Below, in pieces: positions 15,733-23,841 of a stretch of 42,068 bases of DNA. A model generated the notes under the pieces. It had not been told where the DNA came from, did not search any database, and saw only the letters and a list, made by a program, of their open reading frames with translations. The translations under genes were made by a program, and so were the position numbers. Source of the DNA: Deltaproteobacteria bacterium (GTDB lineage Bacteria > Myxococcota_A > Polyangia > Polyangiales > Ga0077539). Each line of letters begins with the position of its first letter. Positions within the stretch are counted from its first letter, which is position 1. The stretch is from positions 1 through 42,068 of the forward strand of contig CANJUR010000037.1 in the NCBI GenBank assembly GCA_947477565.1, in the 5' to 3' direction.

Positions 15733-16605
15733 ATGGGAACCGCCGTATCGCGCCTTCATGGCCTCGTCGTACTTGGACTTCTCACCGCCGCCTGCGGCTC
15801 CACTATCGCCCCCGGGACCACGCCCGAAGCCGATGCAGGCAACGCCGTAGACACGGGCAACCGCATCGACGCAGGCAACGCCGTAGACGCAGGCAACGCC
15901 GTAGACACGGGCAACCGCATCGACGCAGGCAACGCCGTAGACACGGGCAACGCCGTAGACGCAGGCAACGCCGTAGACGCAGGCAACGCCGTAGACACGG
16001 GCAGCCCCATCGATGCAGGCAACCGCATCGACACGGGCAACGCCGTAGACACGGGCAACGCCATCGATGCAGGCAACGCCGTAGACACGGGCAACGCCAT
16101 CGACACGGGGCTCTCGGTCTGCGCCACGATCCGTTGCTCCGCGGGCAACGCCTGCTGCGACGTCGCGGGAGCGCCTTCGTACGGAGGCTGCTACGCGACG
16201 ACCTGCGTCGATTGCTGCACCGCGGGCGGAGCGCGCGACGCGGGGCCCGCCGTAGACCTCCCCGTCGGCGGCTGCTTCAGAAACGCAGACTGCCCGACGC
16301 GCACCCAGTTTTGCGCGGGCAGCGGGTGCGGCACCGTCGGTACCTGCCAGACCCGCCCACAGATCTGCAACTCGCTCTTCTCACCGAACTGCGGCTGCGA
16401 CGGGGTCACCTACTCCAACGCCTGCATGGCCGAGGCCGCAGGCGTGCGCGTGGCCTCGCGCGGCCCGTGCACCGACATCGCCGACGCGGGCGTGTCGCCT
16501 TGCGCGCTGATCGACTGCACGGCGGGCCAGGTCTGCTGCGACAGTCCGCGGAGCCCTTCGTACGGCCGCTGCTACGACACCCGCTGCCTCGCCTGCTGCA
16601 TGTGA
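15733..16605 (+). CDS. Kazal-domain lipoprotein with hexapeptide-repeat stalk
   Basis: A 290-residue lipoprotein. A signal with lipobox (GLLTAAC) is followed by fifteen tandem hexapeptides of the form GNAVDT/GNRIDA (about 36-125) and then Cys-rich modules. CNSLFSPNCGCDGVTYSNAC followed by MAEAAGV...GPC is a Kazal-type fold (C-x-x-NCGCDGxTYxNxC-x5-A-G-V...C), the fold of serine-protease inhibitors. Two flanking copies of a C-x3-C-x-AG-x2-CCD...CY...C-CC motif sit on either side (residues about 135-165 and 260-290). I infer a surface or periplasmic protease inhibitor or receptor on a flexible acidic stalk. The inhibitory residue cannot be judged by eye. Confidence 0.82.
   Translation: MGTAVSRLHGLVVLGLLTAACGSTIAPGTTPEADAGNAVDTGNRIDAGNAVDAGNAVDTGNRIDAGNAVDTGNAVDAGNAVDAGNAVDTGSPIDAGNRIDTGNAVDTGNAIDAGNAVDTGNAIDTGLSVCATIRCSAGNACCDVAGAPSYGGCYATTCVDCCTAGGARDAGPAVDLPVGGCFRNADCPTRTQFCAGSGCGTVGTCQTRPQICNSLFSPNCGCDGVTYSNACMAEAAGVRVASRGPCTDIADAGVSPCALIDCTAGQVCCDSPRSPSYGRCYDTRCLACCM
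15838..16107 (+). repeat. 18-bp tandem repeat, 15 units, in the Kazal lipoprotein gene
   Basis: The unit GGCAACGCCGTAGACACG/GCA repeats fifteen times with only a few alternative codons (CGCATC or CCCATC in place of GCCGTA). The near-identity of synonymous positions indicates recent expansion or ongoing homogenisation. Copy changes keep the frame. Confidence 0.92.
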
Positions 16606-16627
16606 ACGGCCGCACGCCGACCATCGA

Positions 16628-16643
16628 TTACCACATCACGTAA
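16628..16643. promoter_or_regulatory. TTAC-N8-GTAA palindrome upstream of holB
   Basis: TTACCACATCACGTAA, extended by GA/TC to a 6-bp dyad GATTAC...GTAATC, lies 75 bp before the holB start in the 113-bp gap after the lipoprotein gene. It is the second of four such sites and a candidate operator. Confidence 0.45.
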
Positions 16644-16718
16644 TCGCAACCCGCCCGGTCACTCCCTCGGATCGTTGCCGCGAGTCTCCGGGCCGTGCTA
16701 CCCGGTGATCGCTGATCC

Positions 16719-17789
16719 ATGGGCGCACCGATGTTGCAGGGGTTTCGTTCGGTTCGCGGCCACGAGGCGGCGATCGGTCTGCTGCGCCGGTCGATCGCAC
16801 AGCGACGCACGGCGAGCGCGTATCTCTTCGCGGGTCCGCAGGGCGTCGGCAAGGACCGTGTGGCCCACGCGCTCGCACAGACCATGAACTGCACCGCGCG
16901 CGCGAACCCCAGCGATGACGCCTGCGGCGAGTGCCAGAACTGTCGGCGCATCGCGCTGGGACAGTTCGTTGACCTGCTCGTGGTGAAGCGCGAATTTCGT
17001 GACACGGTCTCCGCCCGGGAGCGCGAGAGCGAGGCCGGCGCGCGCCCGGAAGACATCGACGAGAAGAAGCTCCGCCAGGAGATCGTCGTCGATCAGATGA
17101 AGCCCATCATGGAGAGCGTGGCGTTTCGCCCACACGAGGGCGGCACCCGCTGGATCATCATTCGCGAGGCCGACCGGCTCCACAAAAACGCTGCCAACAA
17201 GCTCTTGAAGACCCTCGAAGAGCCTCCCGCAGAGACGCACTTCGTGCTGCTCTCACACCGCTCGTCGGCACTTCTCCCGACCATCCGATCGCGCTGCCAG
17301 ACGGTGAACTTCGGCCTCCTCGACGAACCCGACGTACACGCCGTCCTCGCGGGCCTCGAGCTCACCCCGGAGCACATCCGCGAGCTACTTCCTCTCGCCG
17401 AGGGCAGCGTCGGCCGGGCGCTCATCTACAGAGACCCGGAGCACCTCGCGGCGCGCAAGAAGCTGCTGGAAGAGATTCTCGCGACGCTGCGGGTGAAAGA
17501 GGTCGCCGTCGGCGGCTTCGTCGAACTCGCCACCCGCTACAAAGACCCGACGGAGAAGAAAGACCAGTTCGGTCGCGGAGAGCTCGAAGAGACCCTCGCG
17601 CTGCTCTACCGCCACCTGCGCAACGAGGCGCTCGCCGCCGCGGGGAAGTCCGCGCGCACGTCGCTCGTCCACGCCGCCCGCGCAGAGATCGTCCGCGAGA
17701 CCATGGAACTCCTCGACGGAGCCACCAGCTTCAACGTCGGCATGCAGTTGCAAAATATGCTCGTCCGCCTCCGTGAGGTGCGCCCGTGA
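16719..17789 (+). CDS. holB: DNA polymerase III delta-prime subunit
   Basis: A clamp-loader subunit working in the gamma/tau complex to load the beta clamp at the replication fork. The 356-residue AAA+ protein shows Walker A AGPQGVGKD (about 38-46), the zinc module Cys58...Cys69-x2-Cys72-x2-Cys75 typical of gamma/delta-prime, VVDQMKPIMESVAFRP, WIIIREADRLHKNAANKLLKTLEEPP (Walker B/sensor region of delta-prime) and the SRC motif in IRSRCQTVNF. It shares a 4-bp GTGA overlap with ricT. ATG codons at 16719 and 16731 are both possible starts. Confidence 0.93.
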   Translation: MGAPMLQGFRSVRGHEAAIGLLRRSIAQRRTASAYLFAGPQGVGKDRVAHALAQTMNCTARANPSDDACGECQNCRRIALGQFVDLLVVKREFRDTVSARERESEAGARPEDIDEKKLRQEIVVDQMKPIMESVAFRPHEGGTRWIIIREADRLHKNAANKLLKTLEEPPAETHFVLLSHRSSALLPTIRSRCQTVNFGLLDEPDVHAVLAGLELTPEHIRELLPLAEGSVGRALIYRDPEHLAARKKLLEEILATLRVKEVAVGGFVELATRYKDPTEKKDQFGRGELEETLALLYRHLRNEALAAAGKSARTSLVHAARAEIVRETMELLDGATSFNVGMQLQNMLVRLREVRP

Positions 17790-18952
17790 GCGAGCGCCAG
17801 CCATCGCGTCGTCCGCCGCCGCCCGGCGTGGATCCGACTCGCCCGCGCGACAACGCCGTGCTTCCGCGCCCGTCGAAGCCACCGCCTCCGCGCCCGTCGA
17901 AGCCACCGCCCCCCGCTGCGCTTCGCCCGTCCCGGCAACCGCCGCCCGTCGCCCGCCCGTCGAAGCCGCCGCCGCCGCCCGTCGCCCGCCCGTCGAAGCC
18001 GCCGCCGCCCGCGGCACCGATGGTCGAGTCCCGGCGCGTTCACCTTCCGCTCGAGAGCCACGCAGCGGGTGTGGATCCGTACGGCGAGCCCGACTTCCCC
18101 GACGACGCCTCGGCCCCCGGCGCCGTCCTCATGAACATCGCCCTCGTGCGCATCGCCGACGCCCCTCGCGCCACCCTGGCCGACGCGGGCACCCTGCTGC
18201 TGCGCAAGGGCGACACGGTGCTCGTCGAGGCCGAGCGCGGGGTCACCATGGCCATCGTGGCCTTCCCCTCGCGGCGTCAGCTCGTCGAGTCACGGATGGT
18301 CCCGCGCATCCTGCGACGCTCGGACGAGGGCGACCTCAAGGCCGAGGCCCGCGCACGGCTGAAAGAGGCCGAGGCGGTGCGCACCACGATGGGCATCCTG
18401 CGCACGCTCAGCCTCCCCGCGAAGGTGCTGCGCGTGGAGATCTCCCGCACCGGCCAGCGCGCCGTGGTGCACCTCTCCAGCGACGATCGCATCGAACTTC
18501 GAGAGCTCGGACGTCAGCTCAACATCGCCCTGCGCAGCCGCGTGGAGATTCGCCATGTGGGCGCGCGCGACGCCGCCAAGGCCATCGGGGGCGTCGGCCC
18601 GTGCGGGCTCCAACTCTGCTGCAACACCTTCCTCTCGGACTTCGCGCCGGTGTCCATCCGTCACGCCAAGGAGCAGGGCCTCGCGCTCAAGCCCGAGCGT
18701 GTCAGCGGCGTGTGCGGGCGGCTGATGTGCTGCCTCGTTTACGAAGATGCGTTCTACCGATCGCAGCGATCGCTCTTCCCGAAGCCCGGCAAGCGGGTGC
18801 TCACCCCGAAGGGCGAGGGCCGCGTGCGCGACGTGGACGTGCTCGCGCGCACCGTGCGGGTGGCGCTCACGGACGGCGGGATGGAGACGTTTCCGGTGGA
18901 TGAGCTATTACCAGCGCCGTCGGTGGCCGGATCGCCCGCAAGCAGCCCGTAG
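17786..18952 (+). CDS. ricT: RicT/YaaT-like PSP1-domain protein with proline-rich N-terminus
   Basis: A 388-residue protein. The PSP1 domain (about 115-370) carries the conserved cysteines GPCGLQLCCNTF and GVCGRLMCCLVYE plus GEGRVRDVDVLARTVRV. In Bacillus, RicT (YaaT) with RicA and RicF forms an Fe-S complex that supports RNA maturation by RNase Y; whether that holds in Myxococcota is unknown. The first 85 residues are a low-complexity stretch of RPSKPPPP repeats absent from Bacillus RicT, which could bind SH3-like or WW-like partners. It starts with GTG inside the end of holB, so translation is probably coupled. The holB-ricT neighbourhood is conserved from Firmicutes. Confidence 0.9.
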   Translation: MSERQPSRRPPPPGVDPTRPRDNAVLPRPSKPPPPRPSKPPPPAALRPSRQPPPVARPSKPPPPPVARPSKPPPPAAPMVESRRVHLPLESHAAGVDPYGEPDFPDDASAPGAVLMNIALVRIADAPRATLADAGTLLLRKGDTVLVEAERGVTMAIVAFPSRRQLVESRMVPRILRRSDEGDLKAEARARLKEAEAVRTTMGILRTLSLPAKVLRVEISRTGQRAVVHLSSDDRIELRELGRQLNIALRSRVEIRHVGARDAAKAIGGVGPCGLQLCCNTFLSDFAPVSIRHAKEQGLALKPERVSGVCGRLMCCLVYEDAFYRSQRSLFPKPGKRVLTPKGEGRVRDVDVLARTVRVALTDGGMETFPVDELLPAPSVAGSPASSP

Positions 18953-18983
18953 ACCGACGACGCTCACCTCTACCGCCGCGCGT

Positions 18984-18999
18984 TTACCATCACAGGTAA
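18984..18999. promoter_or_regulatory. TTAC-N8-GTAA palindrome upstream of metG
   Basis: TTACCATCACAGGTAA within the 7-bp dyad-like TTTACC...GGTAAA lies 22 bp upstream of the metG ATG, in the 69-bp gap after ricT. An operator at this distance could block initiation or ribosome access. It is the third of four sites. Confidence 0.5.
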
Positions 19000-19021
19000 A
19001 CCAAACGAAGACCCCCGGACC

Positions 19022-21076
19022 ATGACCCAGCGCTTCTACGTCACGACACCGATCTATTACGTCAACGGCTCACCGCACATCGGGCACGCCTACACGTCCG
19101 TCGTCGCCGACGCCCTCACGCGGTATCACCGCATGCGGGGCGATCGCGCGCGCTTCCTTACGGGCACCGACGAGCACGGACAGAAGATTGAGCGCGAGGC
19201 CACCAGGGCGGGCGTGACGCCGCAGGCCTTCGTCGATGACGTGAGCGGGCGCTTCCGGGGCCTCTGGCCGAAGCTGGGCGTCGAGCCCGACGATTTCATC
19301 CGCACCACCGAAGAGCGCCACGTCGCGGGCGTGCAGAAATGGTGGCGCAAGGTGCGCGACGCGGGCGACCTCTACAAGGGAACATACAAGGGCCTGTATT
19401 GCGTCGCCTGCGAGGGCTACAAGACCGAGAAGGAACTCCTCCCGGGGAACCTCTGCCCCATTCACGAGCGCCCGGTGGAGACGCTGGAAGAGGAGACCTG
19501 GTTCTTCCGGCTGTCGAAGTACCAGGAGCCGCTGCTCAAACTCTACGCGGAGCACCCGGAGTTCGTGCTGCCGGAGACGCGACGCAACGAGATCGTCTCC
19601 TTCGTGCAGGGAGGCCTCGACGACCTCTCCGTGTCGCGCTCCAACTTCACCTGGGGAATCCCTGTCCCCGATGATCCCGGGCACGTCATTTACGTGTGGT
19701 TTGACGCCCTTTTCAACTACCTCACGGCGGTGGATGGCACCCCGGAGGCGGAGTTCTGGCCGCCGCAGGTACAGCTTGTCGCCAAGGACATCGTGCGCTT
19801 CCACGCGGTGTTCTGGCCGGCCTTCCTGATGAGCGCGGGCTTCGAGCGCGACCGGCTACCCACCACCATCTGGACGCACGGGTACCTCCTCTCGGGCGGC
19901 CGCAAGACGTCCAAGACCCCCGGGCTCACCGCGGTGAAGACCCCGGGGACCACCGACCCGACGCGCATCGCCGACGTCCTCGGCGCCGACGTGCTGCGGT
20001 TCTATCTCCTGCGCGAAGTGGGCTTCGGCCAGGACGGCGAGTTCTCCATCCCGGGCGTCATCACCCGCGCGCGCGCAGAGCTCGGCGAGACCGTTGGCAA
20101 CCTCCTCCACCGCGCGCTCCCGTTCGTCGGAAAGTACTTCGACGGGAGGGTTCCGTACGTGAAGGACGAAGACCTGTCGGACCTCGAACGCACCTTGCGC
20201 ACCCGCGTCGCCACGCTCGTCGCGGACGTCGCCGCCGCGTGGGATGTGCTCGCGATGCACCGCGCGCTCGAGCTCACCATCGAGACCGCGCGCACGGCCA
20301 ACCGGTACTTCGACGAGACCGCTCCGTGGAAGCTCGCGAAGTCCGACGACCGCACCCGCCTCGGGGTGGTCATCGCCCACGTGCTGGAGATCGTCCGCGC
20401 GGTGGCCGTGATGCTCTGGCCGGTGACCCCGACGAAGAGCGACGAGCTGCGATTCCAGATGGGACTCGATCCGCTCACTGCGCACGAAGATGCCGACCTA
20501 TGGCCCCTCGCCTGGGGCGGCCTCGCGGCGCACACCGTGGTGCGTCCCGGACAGCCCGTGTTTCCCAAGTACGACCCGGCCACCGAGGCGGCGATGCTAC
20601 TCAGCCTTGATGTTCGTGACACCGAAGCGACCCCGAAGAACACACCGAAGACCATGAGCACCGAAGAGAAGACCGAGACCGCCGCACCCGTCGTCGCACC
20701 CGTCGTCGCCCCAATCGTCGCAGCCGTCGAGGAGGCCCCCGCGGCCATCGCATACGACGACTTCGCCAAGGTTGACCTGCGCCTCGGGAAGGTGATGACC
20801 GCCGAGCGAATCCCGCGCAAGGACAAGCTCCTCAAGCTCTCCGTGGACCTCGGCGAGCCGAGCGGACCACGCACCATTATCGCGGGCATCGCGCTCGCGT
20901 TTCCGGTGGTCGAGGAGCTCGTCGGCAAGCAGGTGGTGGTCGTCGCCAACCTCGCGCCGCGGGACTTCGGCAAGGGCCTCGTCTCGCACGGGATGCTCCT
21001 CGCCGCGGGCCCGTCGGACTCCCTCTCCCTCGCCACCTTCGGCAAGGAATACCCAGCCGGAACCCGGGTGAAGTGA
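19022..21076 (+). CDS. metG: Methionine-tRNA ligase with C-terminal tRNA-binding domain
   Basis: Charges tRNA-Met in the cytoplasm. The 684-residue enzyme has the class I HIGH motif in SPHIGHAY (19-22), a zinc knuckle CVACEGY...CPIH (Cys127, Cys130, Cys145, His148) and the catalytic K-loop GGRKTSKTPG (295-299), a KTSKT variant of KMSKS. An anticodon-binding helical domain (about 370-530) and an Ala/Pro/Val linker follow. A C-terminal EMAP/Trbp111 domain (about 580-684: YDDFAKVDLRLGKV, KLLKLSVDLG, VVVVANLAPRDFGKGLVSHGMLLA) aids dimerisation and tRNA binding. Its stop overlaps the HEAT gene start. Confidence 0.96.
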   Translation: MTQRFYVTTPIYYVNGSPHIGHAYTSVVADALTRYHRMRGDRARFLTGTDEHGQKIEREATRAGVTPQAFVDDVSGRFRGLWPKLGVEPDDFIRTTEERHVAGVQKWWRKVRDAGDLYKGTYKGLYCVACEGYKTEKELLPGNLCPIHERPVETLEEETWFFRLSKYQEPLLKLYAEHPEFVLPETRRNEIVSFVQGGLDDLSVSRSNFTWGIPVPDDPGHVIYVWFDALFNYLTAVDGTPEAEFWPPQVQLVAKDIVRFHAVFWPAFLMSAGFERDRLPTTIWTHGYLLSGGRKTSKTPGLTAVKTPGTTDPTRIADVLGADVLRFYLLREVGFGQDGEFSIPGVITRARAELGETVGNLLHRALPFVGKYFDGRVPYVKDEDLSDLERTLRTRVATLVADVAAAWDVLAMHRALELTIETARTANRYFDETAPWKLAKSDDRTRLGVVIAHVLEIVRAVAVMLWPVTPTKSDELRFQMGLDPLTAHEDADLWPLAWGGLAAHTVVRPGQPVFPKYDPATEAAMLLSLDVRDTEATPKNTPKTMSTEEKTETAAPVVAPVVAPIVAAVEEAPAAIAYDDFAKVDLRLGKVMTAERIPRKDKLLKLSVDLGEPSGPRTIIAGIALAFPVVEELVGKQVVVVANLAPRDFGKGLVSHGMLLAAGPSDSLSLATFGKEYPAGTRVK

Positions 21077-21930
21077 TGTTCCAGCCTTCGCCGCTGCGAC
21101 GCACGTACGCCGCTGCGTTGCGCGATCTCACCTCCAGCAAATCCGCCGTGCGCGCCTCCGCCGCGGCGGACCTCCTCTCCGTCGGCACGGACACCCCGCG
21201 CGCCTCCGCCGACGCGCTCGCCCCACTCCTCGACGACCGCGACGCCGCCGTGCGCACCGCCGCGCTGACCAGCCTCGGAGCGCTCGACGCCCGGCACCTC
21301 CTCGACGCCATCGCCGCGCGCCTCGACGACGGCGAGAGCACCGTCCGCCAGACCGCTGCCATCACCCTCTCCGACCTCGGCGGCGACCGCGCCCTCGACA
21401 CCCTCCGCGGGGCGCTGCGCCACCGCCACGAGGACGTGCGCTACCAGGCCCTCCTGGGCATCGTGCGGGCTGCCCCGGCGGAGGGATTTGCGGAAGCCCT
21501 CAAGGCCCTCGACGACGCCGATCCATGGATCGCCGCGGAAGGCGCCGAACAGGTCGGGTACCTGCTCGACCCGCAGCGCGATCCGCCCGTTGAGTTACCG
21601 CCGGAGGAGCGCTCGCGGGCCATGGAGGTGCTGCGCCGGGTGTCCGAAGACCGCGACGCCGGACGCCGACGGGTGGCGGTGCTCGCGGCGATCGCGCGAG
21701 TGCGCGCCGGGGACGACGGCGCCATCGAGACCGTGACGGACTTCGCCCGGGGGACGCTTACCATTCCAGGTAAAGATTCGTCGGAGCTGCGGCTCGACGC
21801 CATCGACGCGCTCGGGTCCGTGCGCCACCACGCAGACGCCCGCTCGGCGCTCGAACGCCTCGCGCGGAGCATCCTGCCGACGCCCGCCCGGGCGCACGCG
21901 CGGCTCGCGCTGGGGGAGTCGTCGCCGTGA
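21076..21930 (+). CDS. HEAT-repeat protein
   Basis: A protein of about 284 residues built from tandem Ala/Asp/Leu-rich helical repeats, e.g. PLLDDRDAAVRTAALTSLGAL, ARLDDGESTVRQTAAITLSDLGG and RHRHEDVRYQALLGIVRA. This is the pattern of HEAT/PBS-lyase-type repeats, which scaffold protein-protein contacts. There is no signal peptide. The ATG overlaps the metG stop (TGATG), with a GTG one codon earlier also possible; its own stop overlaps tatD by a GTGA. Translational coupling with metG and tatD is likely. The partner is unknown. A TTAC-N8-GTAA palindrome lies inside the gene at 21758. Confidence 0.82.
   Translation: MFQPSPLRRTYAAALRDLTSSKSAVRASAAADLLSVGTDTPRASADALAPLLDDRDAAVRTAALTSLGALDARHLLDAIAARLDDGESTVRQTAAITLSDLGGDRALDTLRGALRHRHEDVRYQALLGIVRAAPAEGFAEALKALDDADPWIAAEGAEQVGYLLDPQRDPPVELPPEERSRAMEVLRRVSEDRDAGRRRVAVLAAIARVRAGDDGAIETVTDFARGTLTIPGKDSSELRLDAIDALGSVRHHADARSALERLARSILPTPARAHARLALGESSP
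21758..21773. promoter_or_regulatory. TTAC-N8-GTAA palindrome inside the HEAT gene
   Basis: TTACCATTCCAGGTAA (five-base arms TTACC/GGTAA) lies in the coding sequence 154 bp before the tatD start. It is the fourth perfect site of this type. It could serve tatD as an upstream site, or mark a genomic motif with a non-transcriptional role. Confidence 0.35.
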
Positions 21931-22718
21931 GCGTTCCCATCGTCGATTCGCACTGTCACCTCGACTACGCGGAATCTGTAGAGGCTCGGCAAGCGATTCT
22001 CTCGCGCGGCCGGGCGGCGGGCATCGCGTGGTTTGTCACCGTCGGCGTCGGGCGCGGAACGGACGGCGCACGGGACGCCATCGCGCTGGCGGAGAGCGAA
22101 GCCGACGTGCGCGCCACCGCGGGGGTGCACCCGCACGACGCTGCGGGGTGCACCGAAGAGACGCTCGCCGTGATGGCCCGGATGATCGCCCACGAGAAGG
22201 TGATGGCGGTCGGCGAGGTGGGGCTCGACTTCCACTACGACAGCTCGCCGCGCGACGTGCAGCGGGAGGTGTTTCGGAAGTTTGTCGCGCTGGCGAAGAG
22301 CGCGCGCAAACCCCTGGTGATCCACACGCGCAACGCCCCCGCGGACACGCTGGCGATCTTGCGCGAAGAGGGGGCGCGGGACGTCGGCGGGGTGATTCAT
22401 TGCTTCTCCGAGGACGAGGCGTTTGCGCGCGCGGCGCTCGACCTCGACTTCGACATCTCGCTGTCCGGAATCGTCACCTTCAAGAAGGCCGAGGCGGTAC
22501 GGGCGGCGGCGCGGGTGATCCCTCTCGACCGGCTGATGATCGAGACGGACTCGCCGTACCTCGCCCCGATGCCACTGCGGGGGAAGACCAACGAGCCGTC
22601 GTTTCTCGCGCACACGGTGCGTCAATTGGCGGAGTTGCGCGGCGAGGACGAAGACGAGGTTCGCGCGGGCACGACGGCGACGGCCACGAGGCGCTTCGGG
22701 CTGCGCGCGGGCTTGTGA
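21927..22718 (+). CDS. tatD: TatD-family metal-dependent hydrolase (DNase)
   Basis: A 263-residue amidohydrolase-fold enzyme. TatD signatures in order: VDSHCHLDY (His9, His11), TAGVHPHDA, MAVGEVGLDFHYDSSPRDVQREVF (metal-ligand Glu), PLVIHTRNAPADTL, GVIHCFSEDEAFARAALDLDFDISLSGIVTFKKAE and LMIETDSPYLAPMPLRGKTNEPSF (catalytic Asp). Members are Mg-dependent 3'-5' exonucleases and quality-control nucleases. It starts at a GTG overlapping the HEAT stop. The metG-tatD pairing also occurs in Firmicutes (metS-yabD). Confidence 0.94.
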   Translation: MSVPIVDSHCHLDYAESVEARQAILSRGRAAGIAWFVTVGVGRGTDGARDAIALAESEADVRATAGVHPHDAAGCTEETLAVMARMIAHEKVMAVGEVGLDFHYDSSPRDVQREVFRKFVALAKSARKPLVIHTRNAPADTLAILREEGARDVGGVIHCFSEDEAFARAALDLDFDISLSGIVTFKKAEAVRAAARVIPLDRLMIETDSPYLAPMPLRGKTNEPSFLAHTVRQLAELRGEDEDEVRAGTTATATRRFGLRAGL

Positions 22719-22782
22719 TAGCTTCCGCGCGCCGTGGCGTTTTAGAGGGGTTTTCCGAGACGGTGAGCTTGAGGGCCGGACG

Positions 22783-23817
22783 ATGACGGACGCAAAAGAC
22801 CACGACCCGCACGCTGTCACCAGGGTGACCCCACCGGGGCGCGTGGTGGCGCTTACGGGGGCGGACGGCTTCCTCGGACGCAACCTCATCGGGTTGCTGG
22901 AAGACGACGACCGGGTGTCGCGCATCGTCGCGCTGGACGTCGAGCGCCCGGCGACAGCGGGGCGAAAAACGCGGTTTTACAAGGTCGATCTGACGCAGCC
23001 GCGGGTGGACGCGCGGCTCGCGGAGATCTTCGCCAGCGAGCAAGTGGACACGCTGCTGCACATGGCCTTCCTGTCGTCGCCGACGCACGCGAGCGCATGG
23101 GCCCACGAGTTGGAGAGCGTCGGAACGCTGCACGTGCTCAACGCGTGTCGCGAGCGGCCGGTGCGGAAGTTCGTGCTCTGGTCGCACACGATTCTGTACG
23201 GGGCCTCGCCGCGCAACCCAAACTTCATCCCCGAGACGCACCCGCTGCGCGGACGGGCGGAGAGCCGCTTCCTGCGCGACAAGATCGAGGCCGAGCAGGT
23301 GGTCGCGAGCTTCGCGCGCACGTCGCCGGGCACGCTGGTGACGGTGCTGCGCCTCGCCCCGATTCTGGGGCCCACGGTGAAGAACTACCTCACGCGCTAC
23401 CTCGGTCGCTCGATGGTTCCGACGGTGATGGGGTTCGACCCGCTGATGCAGTTTCTCCACGAGGTGGACGCGCTCGCGGCCTTCAAGCTCGCCGTGGCGC
23501 GGGACATCCCAGGGGTGTTCAACATCGTCGGCGACGGGGTGCTGCCGCTCTCGACGGTCATCCAGTTGGCGGGGCGCATCCACCTGCCGATTCCGCACCC
23601 GGTGATCTATCCCATCGCCCGCGCGCTCTGGACGGCGCAGCTGAGCGAGGCGCCGCCGACCTTCGTAGATTACGCCCGCTGGCTCTGCGTCGCGGACGGC
23701 GACAAGGCGCTGCACGAGTTGAAGTTTCGCCCTGCGTTTACGACGCGAGAGGCAGTACTCGACTACACCCACTCCCAACGAATGCGCGACGCACGCTTGC
23801 TCCGCACGACCCCCTAG
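22783..23817 (+). CDS. Atypical SDR / NAD-dependent epimerase-like protein
   Basis: A 344-residue Rossmann protein with the extended-SDR glycine motif VVALTGADGFLGRNLIG (G26-x2-G29-x2-G32) and the acidic NAD-selecting residue in VALDVERP. The usual catalytic Tyr-x3-Lys is Phe163-x3-Lys167 (SRFLRDKIEAEQ), so the catalytic Tyr is replaced. Ser134 (WSHTILYG) is kept. Later segments LRLAPILGPTVKNYLTRYL and GVFNIVGDGVLPLSTVI follow the epimerase/dehydratase pattern. The natural substrate may be a nucleotide sugar, or the protein may only bind cofactor. The start follows a GAGGG-type site 9 bp ahead. Confidence 0.82.
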   Translation: MTDAKDHDPHAVTRVTPPGRVVALTGADGFLGRNLIGLLEDDDRVSRIVALDVERPATAGRKTRFYKVDLTQPRVDARLAEIFASEQVDTLLHMAFLSSPTHASAWAHELESVGTLHVLNACRERPVRKFVLWSHTILYGASPRNPNFIPETHPLRGRAESRFLRDKIEAEQVVASFARTSPGTLVTVLRLAPILGPTVKNYLTRYLGRSMVPTVMGFDPLMQFLHEVDALAAFKLAVARDIPGVFNIVGDGVLPLSTVIQLAGRIHLPIPHPVIYPIARALWTAQLSEAPPTFVDYARWLCVADGDKALHELKFRPAFTTREAVLDYTHSQRMRDARLLRTTP

Positions 23818-23841
23818 AAACCTGAACGAGCGGTTCACCCA

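Noticed and set aside
15838..16107. Possible CRISPR array
   Set aside because: The repeats are contiguous 18-bp coding units without spacers.
15756..16148. Repetitive minus-strand frame opposite the hexapeptide repeats
   Set aside because: It is the antisense of the 18-bp repeat. The plus strand has signal, lipobox and Kazal motifs.
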